The notes beneath the pieces are model-generated. The model had not been told where the DNA came from, did not search any database, and saw nothing but the letters and a program-made list of their open reading frames with translations. A DNA stretch of 64,000 bases from Burkholderiales bacterium (GTDB lineage: Bacteria; Pseudomonadota; Gammaproteobacteria; Burkholderiales; JAEUOS01), in contig JAEUOR010000036.1 of the NCBI GenBank assembly GCA_016790635.1, positions 78,335 to 142,334 of the forward strand, given 5' to 3'. The translations under genes were made by a program, and so were the position numbers. Shown here one piece after another: positions 52,471 to 62,200 of the stretch (within the stretch, counting starts at the first letter, position 1; each line of letters opens with the position of its first letter).

Positions 52471-54018
52471 GTGCGCACACATGAATTGCGCTCGAAGAAC
52501 CCTCGGGAGATCACGAACCAATGGCATTCCCCAGTCCGCTCGCCACCGCCGTACGCCGGCCGGCAACCACCATGGAAAGCGGCCGACCGCGTGTCTGACC
52601 TCGCGCTGCCGCCACTCGAGGCATCGCCGCGCCAGGCCACGGATTTCCGTGCCGGCGACGGCACGGCAGCCTTGGTCCTGGGCCTGCAGGCGACACTGCT
52701 CTCGCACGCGCGCCTCGATCAGGCCGCCACCGCCTTCGCTGCCGAACTGGCCGAGGCGCTGGCCTGCGAACGCGTCTGCCTCGGCCTGTCCGAGCGCGAC
52801 ACCATCCGCCTGCTGGCGCTGTCCTGCGCCAGCGGCACGGAGGTGCGCGGCGCCGCCGCGGCCGCCGTCGAGGCGGCGATGAACGAAGCCCTCGACCAGC
52901 GTACCACCATCATCCATCCGCAGGCAGCGGCCGGTGCGCCGGCGATCAGCGTCGCCCACCAGCGCTTGGGGGCGAGCGGCGCAGCGGCGGTCTTGACGAT
53001 CCCGCTCATCAGCGCCGGCCGCATCATCGGTGCGCTGACCCTCGAGCGCGCGGCGCCGGCATTCGCGCCGCGCGAAATCGCCCTGTGCGAGGACGCAGCC
53101 TGCTTTGCCGCGCCGCTCTTCGAACTCAAGCGCGCCGCGACCCGCCCCTGGTGGAAACGCCTGGCGCATGGGCTGCGCGACCTGGGCGCCGCGCTGATCG
53201 CTCCTGGACACGCAGGCGCGAAGCTGGCTGCCGCCGGGGCCCTCGCCGCCGTTCTCGCCGCAGGCGCGGTGCCGATCGACTATCGGGTCAGCGCGCCGGC
53301 GCGCCTCGAGGGTTCGGTGCAGCGGGTGATCTCGGCGCCGGCGGACGGTTTCCTGCAGCGTGCCAACGTGCGCGCCGGCGACACCGTGCACGCCGGCCAG
53401 GTACTGGCCGCGCTCGCCGGCGAGGACCTGCAACTCGAGCAGCGACGCCGGCAAAGCGAGGTGCGCCAGCACGAAAACGCATACCGCGGCGCGATGGCCC
53501 GCGCCGACCGCGCCCAGATGGTGATCCATCAGGCCAAGGCCGCCGAAGCGCAGGCCATGCTCGACCTGATCGAAGGTCAGCTCGAACGCGCGCAGATCCA
53601 GGCGCCCTTCGACGGCGTGGTCATCAAGGGTGACCTGACACAAAATCTCGGCGCGCCGGTGCAGCGCGGCGAGGTGCTGCTGACGATTTCTCCGGCCGGC
53701 GGCTTTCGCCTGATCATCGAAGTCGACGAGGCCGACATCGGCGCGGTGACGCCGGGCCAGACCGGCCGGCTGGTGCTGGCCACGGCCCCGGACCGCAGCT
53801 TCGACCTGCGCGTGGTACGCGTGATCCCGTCCGCCACGACCGCCGAGGGGCGCAACTTCTTCGAGGTCGAGTCCGCGCTCGACACGCAGGGCCAGGCGCT
53901 GCGGCCGGGGCTGCGCGGGGTGGCCAAGCTCGACGCCGGCCAGCGCTCCCTGCTGTGGATCCTGACCCACCGCGCGCAGGACTGGCTGCGCCTCGCGCTC
54001 TGGTCGCTGACGCCATGA
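52471..54018 (+). CDS. Membrane-fusion protein with N-terminal GAF domain and HlyD-like adaptor region
   Basis: The protein is 515 residues from GTG at 52471, which has GGGGAGG 6 nt upstream; GTG at 52591 is an alternative and would remove 40 low-complexity residues. A GAF-like domain lies at about residues 75-205 (ending AGRIIGALTLERAAPAFAPRE) and would be cytoplasmic. One membrane helix at about 248-270 is followed by a barrel-sandwich region (VISAPADGFLQRANVRAGDTV in parts), a coiled-coil hairpin at 325-370 and a beta-barrel. A cytoplasmic sensory GAF domain on an HlyD protein is unusual. The stop overlaps the M50 gene as ATGA. It is predicted to be the first inner-membrane part of the export locus. 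Confidence 0.82.
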   Translation: MRTHELRSKNPREITNQWHSPVRSPPPYAGRQPPWKAADRVSDLALPPLEASPRQATDFRAGDGTAALVLGLQATLLSHARLDQAATAFAAELAEALACERVCLGLSERDTIRLLALSCASGTEVRGAAAAAVEAAMNEALDQRTTIIHPQAAAGAPAISVAHQRLGASGAAAVLTIPLISAGRIIGALTLERAAPAFAPREIALCEDAACFAAPLFELKRAATRPWWKRLAHGLRDLGAALIAPGHAGAKLAAAGALAAVLAAGAVPIDYRVSAPARLEGSVQRVISAPADGFLQRANVRAGDTVHAGQVLAALAGEDLQLEQRRRQSEVRQHENAYRGAMARADRAQMVIHQAKAAEAQAMLDLIEGQLERAQIQAPFDGVVIKGDLTQNLGAPVQRGEVLLTISPAGGFRLIIEVDEADIGAVTPGQTGRLVLATAPDRSFDLRVVRVIPSATTAEGRNFFEVESALDTQGQALRPGLRGVAKLDAGQRSLLWILTHRAQDWLRLALWSLTP

Positions 54019-56171
54019 GCACCGTGTCGCCACTGATGTCGTCCGCCTGGTATCGGGTCGCGAACCTGCGCCCGCGCCTGGACGCGCGCGTGGGCGTGGC
54101 GCGCCAGGTCGTGCGCGGCCAGGTCTGGCAGGTGCTCAGCGATCCGACGACCGGCCGCCAGGTGCGCCTGAACCCGGCCGCCTGGGCCTTTGCCGGTCGT
54201 TGCGACGGCAAGCACAGCGTCGACGAGATCTGGCACCACCTGATCGAGACCATGGGCGACGCCGCACCGGCGCAGGACGACATCCTGCAGCTCCTGACCC
54301 GCCTGGCGCGCACCGCGGCGCTCCAGTTCGACGCCGCGCCCAACCTCGCGGCCATGTTCGAACGGCACGACGGCGAGGCGCGGCGGCGCCGCCGCGCCTG
54401 GATCAATCCGCTCGCGCTCAAGCTGAGCGCTATCGACCCGACGCTCCTGCTGGACCGCCTCGCGCCGCGCACGCGCATGCTGTTCCGTCCGGCCTTCCTT
54501 GCCTTCTGGGCGCTGTGCGTCGGTTTCGCGGCGATCGCCTGCGCGGTCAACCTCCCGGCGCTGCGCGCCGCAGGGGCAGCCCTCCTCGACGCCCCCGGCA
54601 CACTGCTTCTCCTTTGGCTGTGCTACCCGCCAATCAAGGCCGTGCATGAACTGGCGCACGCGCTCGCGGTACGGCACTTCGGCGGCGCCGTGCACGCCAC
54701 GGGAATCACGCTCCTCTTCTTCACCCCGGCGCCCTGGGTCGACGCGTCGGCGGCCAGCGGCTTCGACCGGCGCGGCCAGCGCATCGCCGTCAGCGCCGCG
54801 GGCATCATGGCCGAACTGGCCATCGCCGCAGTTGCCGCAGCCGTCTGGCTGGCGGTCGAACCCGGGCGAGTACGCGACTGCGCATTCATCGTCCTTTTCA
54901 TCTGCACGGTCTCGACCCTGCTCTTCAACGGCAACCCGCTGCTGCGCTTCGATGCCTACTACGTCCTCACCGATACCCTCGACCTGCCAAACCTGGCCCT
55001 GCGCAGCAATGCCTGGTGGTCCGCGCTGGCGCGCCGCGTCCTCCTGGGCGAGGCCGGTGTGCCGGCCTCGTTCATCGCGCCGGGCGAGCGCAAATGGCTC
55101 TTCGCCTACGCGCCCTTGTCCTGGGCCTATCGCGTCGTCCTCATCGCCGCACTGGTGCTGTGGGTGGGATCGAAATCCTGGCTCCTGGGCGTACTGGTCA
55201 CGCTCGCATTCGGCGCCTGGCTGGTGCGCCGCCCGCTCGCCGGACTCGCGGAGATATCGAGCGCCGCCCTGCCGGCCGCGACCAGACGGCGCGCCCTGGC
55301 CATCGTCGCGGGCACAGCCGCTTTGGCCGGCCTCCTGCTCTTCGCCCTGCCGCTGCCCAGTTCCACCGTGGCACAGGGCGTGGTGTGGCCGCCGGAACAC
55401 GCGCAGGTCCGTACCGAGACCGCCGGCTTCATCGCGGCTTTGGCGACGCCGGATGCCACCGAAGTCGAGGCCGGCCAGGTACTGCTCACCTTGCACGAAC
55501 CGGCGCACGCGGCGGAGGCCGAGAAAAAGCTGAGCCAGCTGGCAGGCCTCAAGGCCCAGCAGTACGTCGCGCTGATGCGCGACCCGCTGCAAGCAACCCA
55601 GTTGGGCGAGGACATCGCGCGCGTGCAGGCGGAACTGGCGCGCAGCGAGGAACAACTGGCACAACTCCAGGTGCGGGGGCACAGCGACGGACGCCTGGTA
55701 TTGCCGCGCGCCGCCGACCTGCCGGGCAGCTTCGCCGCCAAGGGGACCATGCTGGGATACATCCTCGAGGCCGGCCCTGCGAACGTGCGCGCGGTGCTTT
55801 CCGAGACCGAGGCGCAGCTGGTCCACGCGCGCGCGCGCGGCGTCGAGATCCGCCTGGCGGAGGCCGCCGGTGTGGCGCTGCCGGCTTTGCTCGAACGCGA
55901 GCCGCCGGCGGCGACCCGGGACCTGCCGAGCGCGGCATTGGGCGATCGCGCCGGCGGACGCTTCGCGACCGACCCGGCCGACAAGGACGGCAGGCGCACG
56001 ATGGAACCGGTCTTCCTGCTCGACTTGGCCGTTGCGGCGCGCCTGCCGGAGCGCATCGGCGGCCGGGTCTGGGTGCGCTTCGATCTCGGCTTCGAGCCGC
56101 TCGGCATGCGCTGGCTGCGCGAGGCGCGCCAGCTCATGCTGCGGCACTTCAATCCCGCCGGCCAGGCCTGA
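54015..56171 (+). CDS. M50 (site-2-type) metallopeptidase fused to HlyD-like adaptor, with PqqD-like N-terminus
   Basis: The protein is 718 residues. Residues about 30-110 (VWQVLSDPTTGRQVRLNPAAWAFA in parts, then HSVDEIWHHLIE) resemble PqqD/RiPP-recognition-type domains. Several membrane helices follow, with the zinc motif HELAH at 211-215 and the third-ligand region NPLLRFDAYYVL (Asp313). From about residue 455 a barrel-sandwich/HlyD region with coiled coil (EAGQVLLTLHEPAHAAEAEKK in parts) extends into the periplasm. This matches putative peptide zinc metalloproteases of the YydH/M50 type. It probably cleaves or handles a membrane-inserted leader, most likely that of the giant LEPRxLL protein downstream. 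Both ends overlap or nearly touch neighbouring genes. Confidence 0.85.
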   Translation: MSTVSPLMSSAWYRVANLRPRLDARVGVARQVVRGQVWQVLSDPTTGRQVRLNPAAWAFAGRCDGKHSVDEIWHHLIETMGDAAPAQDDILQLLTRLARTAALQFDAAPNLAAMFERHDGEARRRRRAWINPLALKLSAIDPTLLLDRLAPRTRMLFRPAFLAFWALCVGFAAIACAVNLPALRAAGAALLDAPGTLLLLWLCYPPIKAVHELAHALAVRHFGGAVHATGITLLFFTPAPWVDASAASGFDRRGQRIAVSAAGIMAELAIAAVAAAVWLAVEPGRVRDCAFIVLFICTVSTLLFNGNPLLRFDAYYVLTDTLDLPNLALRSNAWWSALARRVLLGEAGVPASFIAPGERKWLFAYAPLSWAYRVVLIAALVLWVGSKSWLLGVLVTLAFGAWLVRRPLAGLAEISSAALPAATRRRALAIVAGTAALAGLLLFALPLPSSTVAQGVVWPPEHAQVRTETAGFIAALATPDATEVEAGQVLLTLHEPAHAAEAEKKLSQLAGLKAQQYVALMRDPLQATQLGEDIARVQAELARSEEQLAQLQVRGHSDGRLVLPRAADLPGSFAAKGTMLGYILEAGPANVRAVLSETEAQLVHARARGVEIRLAEAAGVALPALLEREPPAATRDLPSAALGDRAGGRFATDPADKDGRRTMEPVFLLDLAVAARLPERIGGRVWVRFDLGFEPLGMRWLREARQLMLRHFNPAGQA

Positions 56172-56175
56172 AACC

Positions 56176-58182
56176 ATGTTCGCGACACTGACGTCCGCCT
56201 CGCCGGCCCTGCCCATGCCCGGCGTCCTCTGGGGAGACTACCCGGAGCGCGCAGCGGATCCTGCGCCGCGCGGAATCATTGCGCGTCTCGACCGCGCCTG
56301 GCAGGGACTGGCCCGCTACGCCAGCGGATGGCCGGCCGCGCGCCGGCGGCGCTTTGCCCTGCGCGTCCTCGCGCACGCGACTGCGCGCCAGGATTGCGCA
56401 GGCCCTGACTTGACGCGTCACGCGGCCGCGCTGCGCGCCAACCTCGCACGGCAGGGCTTTGACGAGGCCAATCTGCTCGAAGCCTTCGCGCTGGCTGTCC
56501 TCGCGAGCGAGGAGGCCCTTGGCTTCAAGCCCTACGCCACGCAGATCGAAGCCGCGCGCGTGATGCTCGACAACCGGCTGGCCGAGATGGCGACCGGTGA
56601 AGGCAAGACCGTCGCCGTGGCCATGGCCGCCGCCGTCGCGGCCCTGGGCGGCATACCGGTACACGTGATCACGGCCAACGACTACCTGGCCGCACGCGAT
56701 GCCCGGGAACTCGCCTCTTTCTATCGCGTCTTCGGCCTGCGCGCCGATGCGGTCACCCAGCCGATGGACCGCGCAGCGCGGCACCGCGCCTACCGTGCCG
56801 ATATCACCTACTGCTCTGCCAAGGAACTCGCCTTCGACTACCTGCGCGACACCCTGTGCCGCCCGCGCGGCATGAGCGACCTGCGGCAGCGCGCGCGGCG
56901 CCTCTCCGCGAGCGACGGCGCAGCGGCCGCACCGGTCCTGCGCGGCTTGTGCATGGCGATCATCGACGAAGCCGATACGGTCCTCATCGACGAGGCCGGC
57001 ATGCCCCTGGTGCTTTCCCGCGGGGCGCAGTCGGCCGACTCGGCAGCCTTCCTGGCCGGCGCCCTGGCGCTGGCGCAGACGCTCAGCCAGGACGCGGACT
57101 TCGAGGTTCAGCCTGACCGGCGCGCGACGCTGACCGCTGCCGGCGCCGACAAGGTCGCCGCCTGGCCGGCCGCACCCGGACGCTATGGCGAACAGCGCCG
57201 CCACCGCGAGAACATCGTCTGCCTGGCCCTGGGCGCGCTCCACGTCTATCGGCGCGACCGCGACTACGTCGTGCGCGCGGGCAAGGTGCTGATCGTCGAC
57301 GACCACACCGGCCGCACCGCGCCGGGTCGCGCGTGGTCGCGCGGCCTGCAGCAATTAATCGAGATCAAGGAAGCCTGCACGCCGAGCGCGGCCCTGGAGA
57401 CCATCGCGGAAATCACTTTCCAGCGCTTTTTCCGGCGCTACCTGCGCCTGGCCGGAATGAGCGGCACGCTCTCCGGCGCCAGGCGCGAACTCGGCGCCGT
57501 CTACGGCCTGGCGGTGGAGTCGATCGCGCCGCGCACGCCGTCCTTGCGCACCTGCTCGCGTCCTGTGCTCCATGCCGACGGCGCCGCGCTCCGGGACGCG
57601 GTGGTGCGGCGCGCGCGCGAAGTGCACGCGACGGGCCGCCCTCTCCTCATCGGCACGGCCTCGGTCGCCGAGTCGGAAGCCTTGTCGTGCACGCTGGCCG
57701 ACGCCGGACTGCCCCACGCGGTGCTCAACGCCCGGCAGGACCAGGCCGAGGCCGCACTCGTCGCGCAGGCCGGCGAGCTTGGCCGCATCACCGTGGCCAC
57801 CAGCATGGCCGGGCGCGGCACCGACATCCGGCTCGGCCACGGTGTCGCCGAGCGCGGCGGACTCAAGGTCATCCTGTGTCAGCACAACGGTGCGCGCCGC
57901 ATCGACCGCCAGTTCATCGGCCGCGCGGCGCGCAACGGCGAGCCCGGCAGCGTCGACATCATGCTGTCGCTCGACTCCCCGCTCTTTGCGCGCTGGTTGC
58001 CGCGTTGGTGGCTGAGCCTCGCCGCGCGCCACGCCAGCCTCCCGGCGTGGCTGCTGCACCTGACAACCGCCCTCCCGCAATGGCTGGAAGAACACCACCG
58101 CGCCGCGCAGCGCCGCCGGCTGCTCGAACTCGACATCAGGCGCGAACGCGAACTCGATTTTTGCCAAAGGACCGCATCATGA
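56176..58182 (+). CDS. SecA-like preprotein translocase ATPase paralogue, shortened
   Basis: The protein is 668 residues against about 900 for housekeeping SecA. The motor is complete: LAEMATGEGKTVAVAM (Walker A at 139-145), HVITANDYLAARDA, the DEAD box in IIDEADTVLIDEAG (264-267), a VIVDDHTGR-like LIVDDHTGRTAPGR, SGTLSGARRE and TSMAGRGTDIRLGHG (544-553), plus FIGRAARNGEPGS for the arginine finger. Much of the scaffold/wing region and the C-terminal zinc linker are missing. It is clearly a specialised paralogue. Its neighbours (M50 peptidase, two adaptors, giant surface protein) suggest it energises export of that protein. It follows the M50 stop by 4 nt. Confidence 0.9.
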   Translation: MFATLTSASPALPMPGVLWGDYPERAADPAPRGIIARLDRAWQGLARYASGWPAARRRRFALRVLAHATARQDCAGPDLTRHAAALRANLARQGFDEANLLEAFALAVLASEEALGFKPYATQIEAARVMLDNRLAEMATGEGKTVAVAMAAAVAALGGIPVHVITANDYLAARDARELASFYRVFGLRADAVTQPMDRAARHRAYRADITYCSAKELAFDYLRDTLCRPRGMSDLRQRARRLSASDGAAAAPVLRGLCMAIIDEADTVLIDEAGMPLVLSRGAQSADSAAFLAGALALAQTLSQDADFEVQPDRRATLTAAGADKVAAWPAAPGRYGEQRRHRENIVCLALGALHVYRRDRDYVVRAGKVLIVDDHTGRTAPGRAWSRGLQQLIEIKEACTPSAALETIAEITFQRFFRRYLRLAGMSGTLSGARRELGAVYGLAVESIAPRTPSLRTCSRPVLHADGAALRDAVVRRAREVHATGRPLLIGTASVAESEALSCTLADAGLPHAVLNARQDQAEAALVAQAGELGRITVATSMAGRGTDIRLGHGVAERGGLKVILCQHNGARRIDRQFIGRAARNGEPGSVDIMLSLDSPLFARWLPRWWLSLAARHASLPAWLLHLTTALPQWLEEHHRAAQRRRLLELDIRRERELDFCQRTAS

Positions 58183-59204
58183 ATTCCACCGCACGCCTTC
58201 TGTTCCTCGTGGCTGCCTGCCTCGCGTTCCCCCGGGCCAACGCCGCGTCCCAACCCCTGGGCTGCCTGATCGAGCCGCATCATGTGGCCGAAGTCGGCAG
58301 CCCGGTGATCGGCATCATCGCCGCGCTGCACGTCGAACGCGGCGACAGCGTGCGCCGCGGCCAGGTGCTGGCGGTACTGCGCTCGGATGTCGAACAGGCG
58401 GCCGTCAAGGTGGCGACCAGCCGCGCGCTGGCCAACGCGGAAGCCAGCGCCGCGACCGCGAATGCGGCCCTCGCGCAGCAAAAGCTGGCCCGCGCGGAAG
58501 ACCTGGTGGCGCGCCAGTTCCTGGCACCCCAGGCCCTCGACCAGGCCCGGGCAGAGGCCAGCGTTGCCCTCGAGAGGCTGGCGCAGACACGCGAGGCGCG
58601 GTCCACCGCGGAACGGGAACTCGAACAGGCTCGGGCACAGCTTGGCCTGCGCACCATTCGCGCGCCGAACGACGGTGTGGTCGCGGACCGCTACCTGTCG
58701 GTCGGCGAACGGGTCGAGGAAAAGCCGCTCTTCCGGGTCGCCACGATCGATCCACTGCGGGTCGAGGTCGTCCTGCCGGCCGCGTTGTTCGGCACGCTCA
58801 AGCCAGGCGCGGCCGTGTCGGTGACCCCGGACTTCCCCGGCGCTGCGCCGCGCGAAGCTCGGGTCACATTGATCGACCGCCTTGTCGACGGCGTTTCCAA
58901 CACTTTTCGCGTGCGTCTTTCCCTGCCCAATCCCGGCGGTCGCCTGCCGGCAGGCCTGCGCTGCAAGGCAACCCTGGGGGCACCGGTCACGGATGCGTCC
59001 GGCGTCACCCCGGGGAGGGAGGCGCGCGAACCGGCCAGAAGCGGCCTGCGGCCGGCCAGCTACCAGCCGGAGAGGGCCCCGGAGCTGCGGCAAGCGGAGC
59101 CGGCGGTCCGCACCCCGGCGCGCGCACCTGCCACCGGGAGCGGCTTGCCCCTGCGCATCGACCGCTCCCTGTCGGCGCCGCCCGCGCAGCGACCCAGGGT
59201 GTGA
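58179..59204 (+). CDS. Periplasmic adaptor (RND/HlyD membrane-fusion type)
   Basis: The protein is 341 residues. The signal peptide has hydrophobic residues 6-18 (cleavage near ANAAS). A lipoyl-like segment (VGSPVIGIIAALHVERGDSV in parts), an alpha-helical hairpin at about 75-150 rich in Ala/Glu/Gln, a second lipoyl half (IRAPNDGVVADRYLSVGERV) and a beta-barrel follow. The C-terminal 60 residues are an Arg/Pro/Ala-rich extension not usual in the family. The ATG overlaps the SecA-like gene stop as ATGA and is preceded by AAAGGA. It probably bridges the periplasm to an outer-membrane channel that is not encoded in the window. Confidence 0.88.
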   Translation: MNSTARLLFLVAACLAFPRANAASQPLGCLIEPHHVAEVGSPVIGIIAALHVERGDSVRRGQVLAVLRSDVEQAAVKVATSRALANAEASAATANAALAQQKLARAEDLVARQFLAPQALDQARAEASVALERLAQTREARSTAERELEQARAQLGLRTIRAPNDGVVADRYLSVGERVEEKPLFRVATIDPLRVEVVLPAALFGTLKPGAAVSVTPDFPGAAPREARVTLIDRLVDGVSNTFRVRLSLPNPGGRLPAGLRCKATLGAPVTDASGVTPGREAREPARSGLRPASYQPERAPELRQAEPAVRTPARAPATGSGLPLRIDRSLSAPPAQRPRV

Positions 59205-59233
59205 AGTGAAACTCCGGCACAGGAAAAAACGCG

Positions 59234-62200
59234 ATGTGGTGGCGTAAGAAACGCCGCACGAGCGCCGCGCTGCTGCTGGCGGAACCGCTCGAACCGCGCA
59301 TCCTGTACGCGGCGGATCTGGCTGCCGGCCTGATGCTGGCCGACGCCGCCGACCTCGACGACTCCGCTTCCCAGACACGCGTTCTCGACGCCGCCGGCGA
59401 CTATACGGCCATGCCGCCGGCAGAGGTCGCCACGGCAAGCGGGTCGCCGCCCGCTGCCGCTGCCGCAACGCAGACCATCCCGACCGGCACCCTGCCCCTC
59501 AATTTCGAGATCAACGCCGGCCAGGCCGACGCCTCGGTCGACTTCATCGCGCGCGGCAACGGCGTCGGCATCGCGCTCGCCGACGGCAACGCCAGCATGC
59601 TCTTGCGCGACGGCCAAAGCAGCCACGTCGTGACCATGCGCCTGGCAGGCGCTCGCGACGACGCCAGCGCGCACGCCGAGGGCCAGGTGACCTCGCGCAG
59701 CAACTACTTAGTTGGCAGTGCCGACACCTGGCTGCGCGATGTCGCCAACCATGCCTCGGTGCGTTACGACGGCGTCTACGACGGCATCGACCTACGCTAC
59801 TACGGCAGCGAACGCTCGCTGCAGTACGACTTCATCGTCGCCGCCGGCGCCGACTGGCGCCGCATCGCGCTCGAGTTCGAGGGCGTCCAGAGCCTCGCCA
59901 TCGATCCCGACGGCGCGCTCAACCTGACCTTGGCCGGCGCCGATGGGTCGCGCAGCCTGCGCTTCACCGCGCCGGTCAGCTACCAGGACGGCGCTGCCGG
60001 CCGCGAGGCCGTCGCCAGCCGCTATGCACTCGGCGAGGACGGCCGCGTGCGTTTCGACATCGGCGCCTACGACGCCAGCCGCACCCTGGTGATCGACCCG
60101 GTGCTGGTCTACGGCAGCTACCTGGGCGGTTCCGGGTTCGACAGCGCCAGGGGCATCGCGGTCGATGGCGCCGGCAACGTCTACCTCACGGGCGAAACCG
60201 CTTCGTCCGCTTTTCCGACTGCCACCGGCGCCTTCGACACCTCGCACAACGGCGGCACCGACGTCTACGTCACCAAGCTCAACGCCGCCGGCACCGCTGT
60301 CATCTACTCCACCTTCATCGGCGGCTCCGGTACCGATTCCGCGCAGGACATCGCCATCGATGCAGCGGGCAATGCCTACGTCACCGGTTACACGACTTCG
60401 ACCAATCTGCCGACTTCAGGCGCGTTCCAGAGCGCCCGCGCGGGCGCGCAGGATGCCTTCTTCTTCAAGCTCAACGCCGGAAGCACAGCGCTCCTGTACT
60501 CGACCTATCTGGGCGGCAGCGGCGGCGGCGACTACGGCTACGCGGTCGCGCTCGACGCTGCCGGCAACGCCTATGTCACCGGCGACACCGACTCGTCTTC
60601 CGGGATCGCCTCGTCAGGCGCCTACGACACCACGCTTGGCGGCACCACGGATGCGTTCCTGGTCAAGTTCGATCCGAGCCTGACCGGCGCGGCCTCGCGC
60701 GTCTTCGGCACTTACCTCGGCGGCAGCGGCGGCGAGAACGGGTTCGACGTCGCGGTCGACGCAGCGGGCAAGGCCCATGTCGCCGGCTACACCGGCTCCA
60801 GCGACCTGCCGACCACCGCCAACGCCTACGACTCCAGCGTCAACGGCGGCGGGGACGCTTATGTCGCCGTGTTCAACGCAGCCGGCAGCGCCCTTACGTA
60901 CTCCACCTATTTCGGCAGCACCGGCACCGACAACGCGTCGGCGATCGCGATTGGTGCAAATGGGAGGATTTATGTCGGCGGGTCGTCGGCCGGCAGCGGC
61001 TTGCCCACCAAGAGCGCCTACGACACGACCTATGGCGGCGGGCCCTGGGACGCGTTCGTCGCCAGTTTCGATCCGGCCCTGTCGGGCAACGCCTCGCTGA
61101 TCTACTCCACCTATCTGGGTGGCGCGGGCGAGGATCTGCTGACCGACATCGCCGTCGACACCCTGGGGCGCGTGCATCTCACCGGCTCGACCACCGGTTC
61201 CTTTTCGACCACGGCAGACGCCGCGCAGGCAGCCCACGCGGGCGGTACCTACGACGCGTTCTACGCCACCCTGGGTTCCCTCGGTTCGAGCCTGGTGTAC
61301 TCAACCTACCTGGGCGGCAGCGCCGACGACATCGGCTACGCGATCACGCGTGACGCCGCCGATCGCGTATACATCGCCGGCGGCACCGGGTCGAACAACC
61401 TGCAGCAGATCACCAGCGGCGCCTACGACACCACGCACAACGGCGGCGGCGACGCCTTCGTGCTGGCCTTCGGCAACCAGAAGCTCACCGTCACCACCAC
61501 CAACGATGTCGTCGACGGCAACACCACCTCGATCGCCGCCCTGCTGGCGAACAAGGGGGCGGACGGCCTGATCTCGCTGCGCGAAGCCATCATCGCGACC
61601 AACAACACCGCGGGAGCGGATGCAATCGCGCTGGGGGCAGGAACCTACAGCCTGGCGCGCGCCGGCATCAACGAGAACGCCGCAAGCACGGGCGACCTCG
61701 ACATCACCGACACCCTGTCTATCGAAGGGGCGGGTGCCGCCGCGACCATCATCAACGGCGCCGCCCTGGATCGTGTCTTCGATGTGCGAGGCACCACCCT
61801 CACGGTTGCCGGCCTCACCGTCCGCAACGGCAGTGCCAGCGACGGCGCGGGAATCTACGTTGACGGGAGCGGCACGCTCAATGCGCGCGACCTCGCCTTG
61901 AGCAGCAACCACGCCTCAGGCAATGGCGGTGCCCTGTTCGTCTCGGGGCAACTCATGCTCGATCGCGTCACCATCGACGCGAATACCGCCAATAACGGCG
62001 GCGCGCTCTACCTCAACAACTCAGCAACCGCGACCCTGACCAGCACCACCTTGAGCGGCAACAGCGCAACTGCTCAGGGCGGCGCGGTCCTCGCCCGCGG
62101 CGACATATCGATCGTCAATTCGACCATCGCCTACAACAGCGCGAACACCGGCAGCGGAATCCACAAGCAAGGCGCGGCTGGCGTCACGTTGCGCAACACC

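Noticed and set aside
53577..56216. 879-codon minus-strand open frame
   Set aside because: It is antisense to the GAF-HlyD and M50 genes, whose motifs are unmistakable. Long antisense frames are expected at this G+C content; the translation is low-complexity and shows no domain.
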